From positions 14,015,501 through 14,079,500 of the forward strand of contig JAFFSR010000218.1 in the NCBI GenBank assembly GCA_017163975.1: 64,000 nucleotides of DNA. Direction: 5' to 3'. Origin of the DNA: Anastatus disparis (taxonomy: Eukaryota > Arthropoda > Insecta > Hymenoptera > Eupelmidae). The position numbers were made by a program, and so were the translations under genes. Positions 1 through 11,591 of this stretch are shown here, in pieces (position 1 is the stretch's first letter; every line of letters starts with the position of its first letter). The notes under the pieces are model-generated. The model was given only the letters and a program-made list of their open reading frames with translations. It had not been told where the DNA came from and made no database searches.

Positions 1-152
1 TGATTAGTTTGAGTATCTGAAGTAGCCAAAATAGTACACTTTAAATTATCTTTAATGTACAAGGCAACTCCTCCACCACGCAAGTTTCTGTCCTGTCTGA
101 ATACTTTATACCCCTTGACCCGAATGACGTCATCCGAAACAGATCCGAAACA
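1..152 (-). mobile_element. Non-LTR retrotransposon endonuclease fragment (cut by window edge)
   Basis: Read on the minus strand, this stretch is one open frame of about 50 codons with the phrase GYKVFRQDRNLRGGGVALYI. The combination of Y.vfr.DR and GGGVAlYi is characteristic of the apurinic-type endonuclease domain of Jockey/CR1-like LINEs. The frame is open to the left window edge, so this may be part of a longer copy. It has no link to the neighbouring genes. Confidence 0.7.
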
Positions 153-1660
153 TTATTTAGTAAACCGTTATTTTTCTTCATATACATTAAATTCCTGTTT
201 GTATTTCAGATGATTTTTGGTGAAGAATTTAAACCAACCCCATTAGCAGATATTCTGTATTATTATTAAAATTTTATTAAAATATAATTAAATTTCATCT
301 TTTCTATATGAAAAGGTAGCTTACGCATCGTGTTGGTTTACATCATTTTATAAGTTTTGCCAAGATGGTGAATAGTAATTTTATTCTTGAAACTAAAATT
401 ACAGATTATTTATATTTCATAGATCCAGACAAATGTAAAAAAGTTCATGTATTGTCTTTCGAAGAACTCAGCTAGTTTGGTAAACTGATTTGATAAGTAC
501 AATATACTTATTAACTGAATTCTCATTGAAAAATTTACAGAAGTCAATGATTTTATTATCAATCAGCACCTTTTTAACTATAGTACTTTAAGTATACTTT
601 AAACGTGACTAATTATTACAGAAATACATAAATTTAAAAGACTTTCATTATTTAATTAGCTACAAATTATTTTACAACACAAGTCTGGTAAATTTTTTAC
701 TTGAATTAAAATCTTTAGGTAACTGAATGTCGATTTTTCTACGTATCGCCTAATCAAAGTTTTTGTGAAATGGCTTTTAATAATTCCTCCATGAATTAGA
801 TATTTTTTTTAAATACTTCTAATTGGAATAAGTTTCCGTAATTGTAATGTCCAATGAATTTATATGATTGTTGAGGATTCATTGTTGAAATATCATACAA
901 TGATACATTGTCACTTATCATTCTGTTTTTTATTTTTAGAATTTCTTCGTTTCATGTAAATCGGAGATTATGTTCTCAGTACAATTTAAAAAACCAAGCA
1001 GGCACTTTTTCAAATGCTGAATTTTTGATCTGAGATAATATTTCATTTCTTAGTTAATATACAATGCACCAAATTCTAGGATCATCAGATGTCTTTTTAT
1101 CCATCAGAGAGTATACTTTCTTGTTAATTGTTCTTCGTAGCGATTATCGTAAACATTAACGGGAAAACTATTTAATGCATTTTTGATATTGTAGTCTGTA
1201 TCTGTTTAATATAAAAAAGAAAATATTTTATTCAACTTCCTTTATAAAAAATCCTTTTTTTATTAGATTAATTAAATGTTGATTTTTATCTAATGAAAAT
1301 AATGTAAGATGCGTTATTTTTATTTTTTTTGACAGTTTTTCTGATATAAGATTATGAAAAAGTTTTAATTTTTGTTCCTCCATGACTTTTAAATCGATTG
1401 ATTTTTTTAGAAAATTTTGTTTTTCATCATAGACTAATATAAAACAAACAAATATTATGAGAAAAATTTTTGTAACGATAAGGCTCTATTGCGTACATAT
1501 TTTATTTAAAAAGTGTAATGCATTTTAATAAAATTTGAATAAAACGTTATAACTTGTTTCAATTTTTTAGCAATACAATTAGATTTATTTATGCAATAAA
1601 GTTTAAATTAAAGTGTTTAACTTTTACTTTCTTTTATATATTTTTCTGTTAGAGTCTTAC
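153..1660. other. AT-rich intergenic, no gene seen
   Basis: This is low-complexity AT-rich DNA with stop codons in all frames. I see no splice-consistent exon, RNA gene or clear repeat boundary. Confidence 0.5.
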
Positions 1661-2423
1661 ACTGTTAAAAATGGCCAAAAAATACATGAAATTTAATTCA
1701 GTTCTGCATGAAATTTTTACATGAAATTTAATGTGTTTTGTCCATTAAAGTGATATTTAACTACAATATGCATGAAAAATAATGTTTTTTAACATACATT
1801 TAATGTAGGTTTGCATAAAAATTAATACATTTTGTATTAAATTTCATGTGATTTAATGTAATTTTATTGTGGAATCACATGAAAAAATCACATGAAATTT
1901 AATGCGAAAGTTACGTGAAACTAGCTTCCAGTAGACGTATTAAATTTCATGTACGCACTGGAAGTAAATTTCATGTAATTTTTGCGTTAAGGCGACTACG
2001 GAAGTTCGGTTCGATTTCATTTTGTAGTTTACAAATTACTCTTTCAGTTTCTAAAATTTTTTGAATTTTTTAATTTTCCACCATTTATTATAATCCGTAG
2101 AATGGTGGAAAATTAAAAAATCTGAAAAATTTCACATATTGAAAGAGTAATTTGTAAACTCAAAAATAAAACCTAACCTAAAATCCGAAGTTGCCTTAAG
2201 TTTCATTTGATTTTGAATTAAATTTCATACGATTTCATAGTAAAATTACAGTAAAATGTATTAATTTTTATGCAAATCCGCATTAAATTTATAAAAAAAA
2301 CATTGATTTCCATGTGCAATTTACTTTAATATCACTTTAATGCACAAAACACATTAAATTTCATGTGCAATTTTCGCTGAAAATTAATGTACATGCATTA
2401 AATTTTATATTTTTTTTAACAGT
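1661..2423. mobile_element. Large foldback MITE with ACTGTTAAAAA termini
   Basis: The left end ACTGTTAAAAA (1661) is matched in inverted orientation by TTTTTAACAGT (ending 2423). The arms stay imperfectly complementary inward, both rich in the motif CATGAAATTTAATG and sharing the phrase 'cattaaagtgatatttaa'. They meet at a central hairpin with arms ATTTTCCACCATT and AATGGTGGAAAAT near 2077-2113. No coding capacity is visible. This is the architecture of a non-autonomous foldback or MITE DNA transposon; the superfamily cannot be assigned because no clear target duplication is visible. Confidence 0.75.
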
Positions 2424-2570
2424 TTGGTAATTTAAGTTCTTATAAGCACTTTTTTCACAATATTTTCGAAAAAAATGTCTATATCTTTATCTGTAAGGCC
2501 TATTTAACGGAAAGAAGAAATACTAGTGAAGATTTTAAAGCAGGAACTCAGCTGTGCCATCAAAGAGATG

Positions 2571-2846
2571 TCAAGAATGAGCCAGTACCTGAACTTTGAA
2601 ACGGTTTCTAACATAATAGGCAGCAACACCACTACCTGATTTTCCCTGCCTATCCAGTTGAAAAAAATCATAGTCATTGATGTTGATAATAGTGCTGTCA
2701 TTAAGATCGGAGAAAAAAGTTTCAAACATGGTAAAAATATCGTAATTCCAAATACTACAATTAAACTCCATCAAATTATGTATAATATATAAACACTGAT
2801 TTGAGGACTGATGAGACGTAACATTGGACAACGCAGGAGCTTGCAA
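2571..2846 (-). mobile_element. Non-LTR retrotransposon endonuclease relic
   Basis: The minus-strand frame contains NDYDFFQLDRQGKSGSGVAA followed by a YVRNRF-like strand. The D.R..k.GGGVA.YvR signature belongs to the LINE endonuclease domain. It lies on the 3' side of the reverse transcriptase relic on the same strand, whereas an intact LINE has endonuclease before RT. It is therefore from a separate insertion or a rearranged copy. Confidence 0.6.
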
Positions 2847-2854
2847 GCCAAAAG

Positions 2855-3194
2855 CTGCTCATTTTTTGTCAGAAGCCAATCCAGACAAATCTGCTGCGGA
2901 AGCAATCAAGATAGGAGATGCATTTTTGAAAGGTCTCATGCAGACTCTCAAATTCTTGACTGCTGGTCATAAGTAATTTAGCTCCTTGGCTTAATTATTC
3001 GCTTTCAATATGAGAGAGTAAATATCTTTAGATCATAAATCACGAATACTAACGTGGATGTTGCCACCAGTGCCAAAAATCCTCTAGCACGGAAAATCAC
3101 AAAACTTAGGAGTGGCCTCTACAATGCAATCTCGGATGAGATCGAAAGAATATTGAATGACCACCTCATTTTAGTTAGAGTCACCTGCAGCTGA
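2855..3194 (+). pseudogene. Coding-like relic, unidentified (probably transposon)
   Basis: Two plus-strand stretches look protein-like. One (about 2851-2974) reads HFLSEANPDKSAAEAIKIGD and continues to a stop after TAGHK. The other (about 3069-3194) contains NPLARKITKLRSGLYNAISD and ends at a stop. They are separated by stops and sit between LINE fragments. I do not recognise the family; a gag-like or transposase remnant is a guess. Confidence 0.25.
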
Positions 3195-4444
3195 ATCGGG
3201 TGCTGTATGACTGGGCATCATGAACAGCACGAGTCAATACCTTCAAGAAGTTGTTCATGTTTAAAACATTCATCGTGTCTGGGCTGCTTTTGAAAAGAAG
3301 CTCGCATGAATCCCTTAGTGAATTTGGAAACAAATTTTCGGCCTTTTTCATGTGTTCCTCCAAGCGGATAAATAAGTAGGCGCTAAGGAAGTCTGGCCGA
3401 TAACCTAACAGTTGTATCGATATTAGCACGCACAAATCTATTAACAAGGTGTGGTTAGATGTAACAGAACAGAATATGCGAGAGAATGCTTTAAAATAGA
3501 GTCACTTATTACCAAAAGATAACCACTGCAACTCTAAATAATAAGAGGTGACTCTATCCTGCCTATTAATGTTACCAAATACGAATTGAGTGTTTGAGGG
3601 AGGTCGTCATACACAATACAACAGCAGTCTAAAATTGGAAAAATCAGAGCCTCAACAAGTTCTTTTCTGACTTTTCTAGACAAAGCATGTTTATAAAATT
3701 TGAGGGACTGATGAGTGCCGAAGACGCGACAAACAACCGAAGCAACCTGCCTGTTCCAGTTCAATGTACTAGTTATCCAAACTTCCATTTACGCCTGTGT
3801 ATGTAGTAGGAGTACCATCAACGAAAACTTTTGGACAGTTCGCAAGATTAATTTTTGCCACATATTGCATGTATCAAGAAAGATGGCCTGTATTTTAGAA
3901 GGATTCAGAGTGAGACCATTCTCCTTTGTCCATCTTGCAACAGCAGCACCTCGTTGTTCATGAGATCTATTTCTTGATCGAGCTTAGCAGATATGAAGGG
4001 ATAGTAAAGCTGCAAGTCATCGACGAAGAGAATGTGTTATGCTCTGATAAGAACTGAAGGAAGATCATTCATAAAGATCGAGAAAAGTAAGGGTTCCAAG
4101 ACACTGCCTTGAGGAATACCTGCTGAACAAGAGACCTAATCGCCCACATAGTTTTTCAAGTCAGGAACCGAGTAAAGCTTGCCTTAAAGATCAGACTTAA
4201 ATAACTGTATAACCAAATCAGAACTATTGAGTAAACTTAGTTTGCGAAGAAATCGTAAGTGAGACACAGTACCAAATGCCTTTGAGAAATCAAACAAGAG
4301 TAAAAAACAGTTATCATTCTTTTGTCAATCGCAAGACCAGCATCCCCCAAGAGCTTGAGAAGAGCTGTGTGCGCGTACTGTTTGCTTTCCGAAAATCTGT
4401 TTGTGAAGGATCAAATAAGGCATGAAATGTACAACTCTTTCTAA
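3181..4444 (-). mobile_element. Degenerate non-LTR reverse transcriptase (LINE body)
   Basis: On the minus strand, reading from 4444 down, I see RT hallmarks in order. First is QTALLKLL-like HTALLKLLGDAGLAIDK. Then comes the motif A-type LLLFDFSKAFGTVSHL, reached by a frameshift. Motif B-type AGIPQGSVLEPLLFSIF follows, then motif C HILFVDD with VDD in place of the common ADD. The thumb/C-terminal phrase KHALSRKVRKELVEALIFPI and ILDCCCIVYDDL lie at 3788-3534. In-frame stops (for example just before the VDD motif) and frameshifts mean it is dead. This is a Jockey/CR1-type arrangement. Confidence 0.85.
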
Positions 4445-4615
4445 AACTAGAAATTTTACACAATTTGGCTATCGGTCTAGTTTATTTGATTTAGCTTAGA
4501 GCAATAAAAAAACTCTCTTCCATGTAAACGAAAAAATTCCTGACACCAGAGACCGATTGTGGCAAAACACAGTCATCAGACAACGGTTTGCGAAAATTTT
4601 AATAAAAATATGTTG

Positions 4616-4706
4616 ATAATTTACTATTACGGTTATAATTTTAATTACATTTCATTAAAAAACAAGAGTATCTGTAATTTTCGTTTTTTAAACTTTTAAT
4701 TATATA
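4616..4706. repeat. Direct repeat copy 1 (partner at 6387)
   Basis: About 90 bp starting ATAATTTACTATTACGGTTA is repeated with a few substitutions at 6387-6477 in the same orientation. It sits immediately outside the foldback element at 4731, so it may be older repeat sequence into which that element inserted. Confidence 0.6.
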
Positions 4707-4730
4707 AAAAAAAAAAATTTTTAAAGATTC

Positions 4731-5341
4731 CATATGGAAAAAATTTCTGGAAATAATTGTAAATAACTGTAAATGTGTTAAAAAATGTCAGAATTGAGAC
4801 ATTAATAACAGTTCTTTACGTTTATTCACAGTTTTTTTTACAATTAGTCACAGTTATTTACAATTATTTAATTATTCACATTTTTGAATATTTTTACAAA
4901 TTTACTCATTTTATATATATACATATAAAAATTTTTAATTAGGAAGAATTATGAAAAAATTTATAATATCCGTTAGATAGAATACGAAAAAATAATAGAT
5001 CCGTATTTTTTGTTTTTCGAAATATTATGAATTACAAGAGTTACAACCGATATAACTTTGATATATATAGATATAGTACTATGCAATATGATGTCACGAT
5101 CATATTGTGATCGTGACGTCACACTAATTTTAACTTCCTCTATCTCCTCAAGTTTTCATTTTCATGAAAAAAGAAAAAATACAGGTCTTTTATTTTTTCT
5201 TATTCTATATCTGACGGATATAATACATATTTCTATGATTCTTCCCAATTGTAAATAACTGTAAATAACTATTATTTATGTCTCAATTCTGGCATTTTTT
5301 AATAGTCATTTACAGTTATTCACAAAAATTATTTTCATATG
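4731..5341. mobile_element. Foldback MITE, about 611 bp
   Basis: The ends CATATGGAAA (left) and ATTTTCATATG (right) are inverted. Complementarity continues inward through AATAACTGTAAAT / ATTTACAGTTATT and TGTCAGAATTGAGACAT / ATGTCTCAATTCTGGCA, then through AGGAAGAATTATG / ATGATTCTTCCC. An off-centre near-perfect palindrome around 5088-5121 (ATGTCACGATCA..TGATCGTGACGTCA) adds a second hairpin. No protein is encoded. It is a non-autonomous DNA transposon or foldback element. Confidence 0.7.
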
Positions 5342-8300
5342 AGTTACAAAACTTTCATAATAATGCTTAATATTTTTCAATTGTTTTTTTTAATATGATT
5401 AAAGTCAAATAATTAATTTTTATTAGTGTTCAACTATTCGGACATGTTCCGCTTGCACTTTTACCGGCCATAATTTTAGACTTGAAAAAGACTACAAAAG
5501 TGTAGCTCAAACATCGTCGATAATTGATAAATTATTATTGAGAAAATCAGTTGTAATTTTTCAACTCATATTATAATAAGCGTCAGTTAAATTAATGAAT
5601 CGGATCTGTTTTTAATAACTTCATTTTATGTGTTTAAAAAATATATATTTTTTTATTTATTTTTATAATAATTAATAAAACAATTCAATAAAGTAAATTT
5701 TTGTCAACATTTTTACGCAATTAAAAAATATTTATGGAATCTTGATAAAAATTTAATAAATATATTTCATTATGAAATAAAAAGTAATATTTCATGTTTA
5801 AAAAATTTTATAAAATTATACTATACCGACATTTAAAAAACACAAAATGTATTTTTACTTACCTACATATATGAATATTACGATGATTATAATTATTTTA
5901 CATGCTGTGTTACATAAAAAAAGCTTGTTTTTATTATGTTTGTTAAATAATTGTAATTTTTGACATACAAATATTTTCTTTAGAGTTAGAACAATTCTAA
6001 TTTTATTAATTTTGTATATAATATCACAGATATTTTACTTAAATTTTAAGATTTTTAGCATAGAATTATTAATATAATGTAATTGTTCATTAGTATTGTG
6101 AAATGTAATAATTTTTGTGTTTTACTAATCATACATTTAACAATTCAAAATATAACTTTAGTATTAAAAAATTTTTTAAATCTTTGTAACAATTAGAATT
6201 ATGTGTAATCATGTAATAAAGAATGATTATCAGTATATGTAACAACTTTTATGAAAAAATATTTTTTTTATGAGGAACTAAATTTAAATATTTATTCTAA
6301 GAAGGCTTGAGTATCAAGGATTGTATTTAGTCAAAAAAAAAAACAATTATTTTACCATAATGAATAATTTTTATAAAAATATTTTTATAATTTACTATCA
6401 CGGTTATAATTTTAATTATATTTCATTAAATAACAAAAGTATCTATAATTTTTGTTTGCTAAGATTTCAATTATATTAATTTTTGTAAATATTATTTTTA
6501 TTTCATTCATAAAATGTTATTTTTTTGAATAATTTAAATTTTTATAAAAAAATATAAAATTTTGCATTAAAATTTTAATTTTGCAATTTTTATCTCTAAT
6601 GATCAATTAACTCATGTTTATAAAACATCATGGAAATCTTGCAACTTATACTCTTCTCAATATTTTTGCTAACATTTCTATAAAAATTCACTCAAGTCTC
6701 CTTAAGATTAAATTTTTCTAGTATTGCACTTTTGAGTGAATCAGATTTTTTATGACCTACTTACTAATGGTAATACTTTCATAAAAATTAAAACATTATA
6801 CAAAACTAAGAATAACTTTTGTAATATTTATAAGATTTAAAAAGAGTTATGTGTACTACATATGTGTAATAGGTTTAACAAAAAGATAAAGATAATTTTC
6901 AAATACAAAAGGAATATTTTATTTTCAAAAATATAATTAAAAATCTAAATTTCATTCATAATAATAAAGATGTATATTCAAAAGGTATTAGAAAAAAAAA
7001 GTTACTTTTTCAACAAAAATAAAAATGTGCATATTAATAGATAATTCTCTCAACCAATTAAATGAAAAGAAATAGATTGAATAAAGAGGGTTTCAAGAAA
7101 GAAACTCGTGATAAAAGTACATCCAAGCAATTACTGGTGTAAAATACTGTAATTAGAATAGCACAAGATACACAATGCATGTTACATAATTTCAAAGAAA
7201 ATCATATATAAACCTTACGTTTTTTAATATAATTCATAATGACAACGAATGGTAGCTTGACTTTTTTCAAAAAAAACGTCTTAACAAACTTTTGTGATTT
7301 GAAGCTAAACTAAAAGAACTCAAATTATCAGTACAATTTCATTTACAAATGGTCATTTACATAGATAATGAAATACCTTCCTTTCTTTAAATGGAAAAAA
7401 TATTAAAAAATGATTATAATAACCTATTTAAGTACTGCTTGTGTTTCCTTCAACTTGATAATCCATTTTATTTTTAATTCGTTTAAAGGTAAAAAGCAAT
7501 CACAGGTGGAACAATAATACAGCAGTAACAATATTTTTCCCTGATCTTTACTATTCGTTATCACAAATTTTTTTTTTTTATTTCACATCTGTCAAAGTGT
7601 TCACTAAGCATTGGCAGTATTTTGTGCATGCGAGCGAAGTAAAAAGAAACTACGACAATACTAAGGACGCTTGGTTAGATATTGTTGTGTCAATGTTTTA
7701 TTGTATTAGACTAAAATTGTTTTACTTAATTTAGGGCACCTATCATTATTTTGAAATTTACTATGTTTTCTCTTACCATATGTCATATTCCAATTTCATT
7801 CAAAAGTATTATTTATATATTTAAAATTCTTATAAATAACGAATTTATTAATTTTTAGATTACTTAATGTCTAACTCGATTGTTAAAAGATATTAATACA
7901 AAAACTAAATAAATACTTGTTACGTAACAAATTATCATTGTTTATAAATTTATACTATTAATATAATAATATAAATTACGTTTTATATTTTTACAGATTA
8001 TATAAACTTTTTATTAAATATTTATTGATTAGTGAAGTGATAATATACATTTATGTCTTCTAATCATTTTTGATTATTTATTCAATAATTTTATTGAATT
8101 TTATTAATGTAAACAATTACATACAATTTATTTTCACTAATTTGAACATTTTTTTATTGAATTATAAAAGAAAAGAAAACCTAAAAAATACTAGAAAAAA
8201 ATTATTATCTATCATTTCTGTTTTATTGATTCTTTTTATTTCATAATTCAATAAAAAAATTTATAAAAACATTTATTTACTATAGAATCTTTAATACATG

Positions 8301-8690
8301 TTTCTGCATTCTGATCTTTACTTTTATAAAATTATTAAAAACAATAAAAATATGACATAAATAAAGAGAAAGTGTCTATTTCAAAATATTGAAAGATGCC
8401 CATATTTGTCATTTAGACAATAGCAATATAAATTGAAAAAGAGATAGAAGAATTTCATAGTAAAGATATAGAGATAGAGAAAACCAAAAATCAAATCACA
8501 TGGTTCTGATTATGGTTTTGCTCACAAAAATTCCTTCTTCGTAAAGATACAATAACAAGGGTTTCAAATTTATTTCTTCTTCAGAAGTCAATTTAACTGT
8601 CATTAATCTTAAGTCTAAATCACTCTCTCATTTAGTCAAAATTTAATCCGGCACTCATCATCTGCCTCCTTAGCTTTGTTAATGCTGGAG
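5342..8690. other. AT-rich spacer, includes likely 3' UTR of ZNF706
   Basis: No coding exon was found. The segment holds the second copy of the 90-bp direct repeat (6387-6477). It also holds a short inverted repeat with arms near 8150-8170 and 8240-8262 (TTTTTTTATTGAATTATAAA and its near complement). The part next to 8690 is downstream of the ZNF706 stop on the minus strand and probably contains its 3' UTR; I did not assign a polyadenylation site. Confidence 0.4.
6387..6477. repeat. Direct repeat copy 2 (partner at 4616)
   Basis: This matches 4616-4706 in the same orientation with roughly ten differences. Both copies include CGGTTATAATTTTAATTA followed by CATT and AACAA-rich sequence. Confidence 0.6.
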
Positions 8691-8699
8691 GCACTAACT

Positions 8700-9547
8700 T
8701 CATATATTCTTTAGATCTTCTGGTAAATCATTTTTAGGATGTTTATTTTCAAAGTGTTGCTTGTAAGTCTTAGGGTCTGGCATTTGTGCCTAAAATCACA
8801 AGACATAGAAAATTATTTAAATAAAATTATTAAAACATTCGAATATTTGAATAATAATACAAATAATGATTATTTTAAATTGCTAATGCGTATTTTGATT
8901 ATTTAATATAGGTAAAAGAATAAAAAAATAAAAATTAAAATCAATAATATATTAATACATTCACTCAAGATATATAACTATAATGTATATTTATCGATAC
9001 ACATAAAAGTTTGAGCTTTACTCTAGAAAATTAATAAAAAATTTAAATAACAGGTTCAATATTACATGACTCATATCAAAGTCATTAATTTTTAAAAGCT
9101 TATACTCAACTTGCTAGCATTTTATTAAAGATCTTTTTTGTATTAATCTTTAATTTTGTATTACATTTTTTAAATAAAATTTTTAAATTATTTTTTTCTG
9201 AATATTTTTAAATATTACAAATAAATAGAGTAGAACGTTTTCTTTTTTTTAAATACGATGAATCTGATAAATAAATAATTGAAATTGTGAAATTAATATT
9301 CCAAAAAAATTCATTAGATTTTTATAATTTATAATACAGTAGATCAATAAATTGCTGAAAAGATGCAATCTCAACCTAAATAAAGGAAATTCTTCAAACA
9401 AACCTTGCAAACAGCACAAACATGAACGAGAGCTTTTTGTGCAGCCTTCTTTTGATCATTAGCACTGTGTCCCTGCTGTTTTTTCTGTTTTGCTAGCTTT
9501 TCAGCAGCTTTGGCTTGGGATTGAAGTTTCTGTTGTCCACGAGCCAT
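8700..9547 (-). CDS. ZNF706: ZNF706-like C2H2 zinc-finger protein (4F5/SERF-like N-terminus)
   Basis: Two coding exons on the minus strand, 9547-9404 and 8789-8700, join in phase 0 with a consensus GT..AG intron and give 77 residues. The N-terminus MARGQQKLQSQAKAAEK is the basic, Lys/Gln/Ala-rich 4F5-type region. The C-terminal half is a single C2H2 finger with C44, C47, H60 and H65 (CAVCKAQMPDPKTYKQHF). Vertebrate ZNF706 is 76 residues with the same order. The start at 9547 was chosen because the MARGQQ start is conserved and an acceptor AG lies directly upstream, implying a non-coding first exon. The family is reported as a small nuclear regulator; its exact role in insects is not shown by sequence. 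The neighbour is UBR5, head to head. Confidence 0.93.
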
Positions 9548-10105
9548 TCTAAAGAAATACATAATCATAAATTACACATTTTATAAGAATAAATAAGTGA
9601 AATCAAAGTATAAATATGTAAAGATCTTAAGTATGTTAACAAATAGATCACCAATTTCAAATAAATTCAGAAACATATTTGCTAGTGAGAATCAAATATT
9701 TTTATCTAGCTTAAATCTATTGAAATTTTAATAAATAAGAATTAATTTTTCACAATTAAAATTTTAATGAAGTCTTGAAACTTAATAAGCGTTTACCTTA
9801 TAAAAATATTGTGTACACTTTCATATTGAATATTACGTTAAATTAAAGAAAAAAAGATTAAACAGAAGGTTATAAAGATTCACCACATGTTTATATTAAC
9901 AAGCTCCAAAATTCAGGAAAAAAACATGTAAAACTGAAGTTTATCGTATAAAGAAAAATCAATATTCTAATATAAAATTAAAATCATTAAATGAAAATGA
10001 AGAAGAAAATAAGTTAAATATATGATTAATACATTGATGTCGCATCTTCATCTATTTTTTTTCTAGAACACGCTTCATAACTATTACACTTTATCATATA
10101 CTTAC

Positions 10106-10345
10106 ACGACTTTCGCAAAGTTGTTTCCTCTTAAACTTCAACAAGAGAATTAAAAAATCCGATAGGATGAGTTCTCCTAACTTTTAATTTTTTTATTCTG
10201 GGTCAGGTGAAAGAGAATTCTTTCACTTCTTTTTCTATCTTCTCTCTCTAAAAAAAAAAGTTAAGATGACGAACTATTCCGGTATTGAAGTAGAATAAGG
10301 AAACCGCGTGTGTGGCTTGCGTGGTTCTATTTCTTCTTCACTTTT
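10106..10345 (-). promoter_or_regulatory. ZNF706: Probable non-coding first exon and promoter of ZNF706
   Basis: On the minus strand a strong donor (CGT|GTAAGTATATG) ends at 10106. It would splice to the acceptor just upstream of the ZNF706 start codon at 9547. The segment is richer in GC than its surroundings. The 5' limit is a guess; transcription starts are not visible in sequence alone. Confidence 0.45.
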
Positions 10346-11591
10346 GTAACGTGCTTTATATTACTATATAACGAAATTGTATATCTGTATCCCCAATATA
10401 TACCCTGAGACTAAAAAATTATTCTTGTGTACAACGAATAGATTAATAGACCTTACTATATTCTCGTTCTATCTTTATCTTACTCTCTTGTATTTTAACA
10501 ATTTTAAAGTTGAAGGAAATTCGATTCAGTCGTTCGTTATAAAGACGATATTGCTGACTATATAACCAAGAGTTGAGCTATGCTAAGAGTTTACTTTTTT
10601 TTTATTTAAGGCGCGAGAATATTGTTCGGGTTTTTCAATATAAAATTGTGCGCCGAGTTGGATTTATCGAAAAAAGAGAATCAACCGAAGTTTGATGATT
10701 ATTGGGATGAGGAAAAGGTGTGCCAATATTATCGGATTAAAAAAAATCGAATGCTTAAGATTTAATTTTTGTAACTTTATTGAATTTTATTGTATAGATG
10801 TAAATAAAAGAATATTATTTATATAGATAATAATATTGATTACGTTTAAATTAATAACAATTATATTAAATATAATTTTTCAAATTATTTTTAGTCATCA
10901 AATTATTAACATTTTTAATTTATAAGATGATACTCTTTTTTTACAGAAATAATAATGATTATTTTTAAATTTTTAATCAAATCTGATTATTTAATTAAAG
11001 AATAAATAAATAAAAATCAAATAATTTCCTTGAAATTTTAAATCATTATTAGTAAAATTATTGAATAATAAAATAAATATTTTATTTCAAAGAAAAATAT
11101 ATATCCTGTTAAAATTTTTTTTTTAAAATTATTTTTATAAAAATTTTGAAGAAAAAAAACATCGATAACTATCGATCTTTAGGTTAGATTGGTAGCTCTG
11201 CCAACCTAGCGTCATAACCTGAAGTCTTTAAGAACGCTTCCATTGCCCTCTCATCTCCTCCCTGCCCCTTGAAACGGTTTTACGACCAACATATTGAAAA
11301 ACGCGAGGAGGGGGGAGAGAAGACATCGAAGGAATTTTCGATGTATTTTAGAAAACAAGTCTTCAGTCTGGCTGTTTCTTCGAAACATGGCCGAACGTCG
11401 TACCTTAAAGAAGTTTCGCGTAAAGTGAAAAGTCAAGTGGTTTTTAATAACAAATATAAAGATCAAACAGTTGTTAAAATAACAAAATAATAATAATTGA
11501 AGGTTTAGTTTTTTCCGTGGAGTCATTATTAAAGGCTCCAACGGCTTTAAAACGCCTAAAGTTGATATATTTATTATCAATTTAAGGCGTC
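10346..11591. promoter_or_regulatory. Divergent intergenic region and UBR5 5' leader
   Basis: This spacer separates ZNF706 (minus) from UBR5 (plus). The last 400 bases are GC-richer and probably form the UBR5 5' UTR. A plus-strand open frame ending at 11490 has its first ATG only at 11341, so it is at most a uORF. The central part, 10750-11160, is AT-rich and featureless. Confidence 0.45.

Noticed and set aside
11251..11580. Open frames on both strands just upstream of UBR5
   Set aside because: They begin at non-ATG codons or lack motifs, and lie in the GC-richer UBR5 leader. At most the plus-strand one is a uORF.
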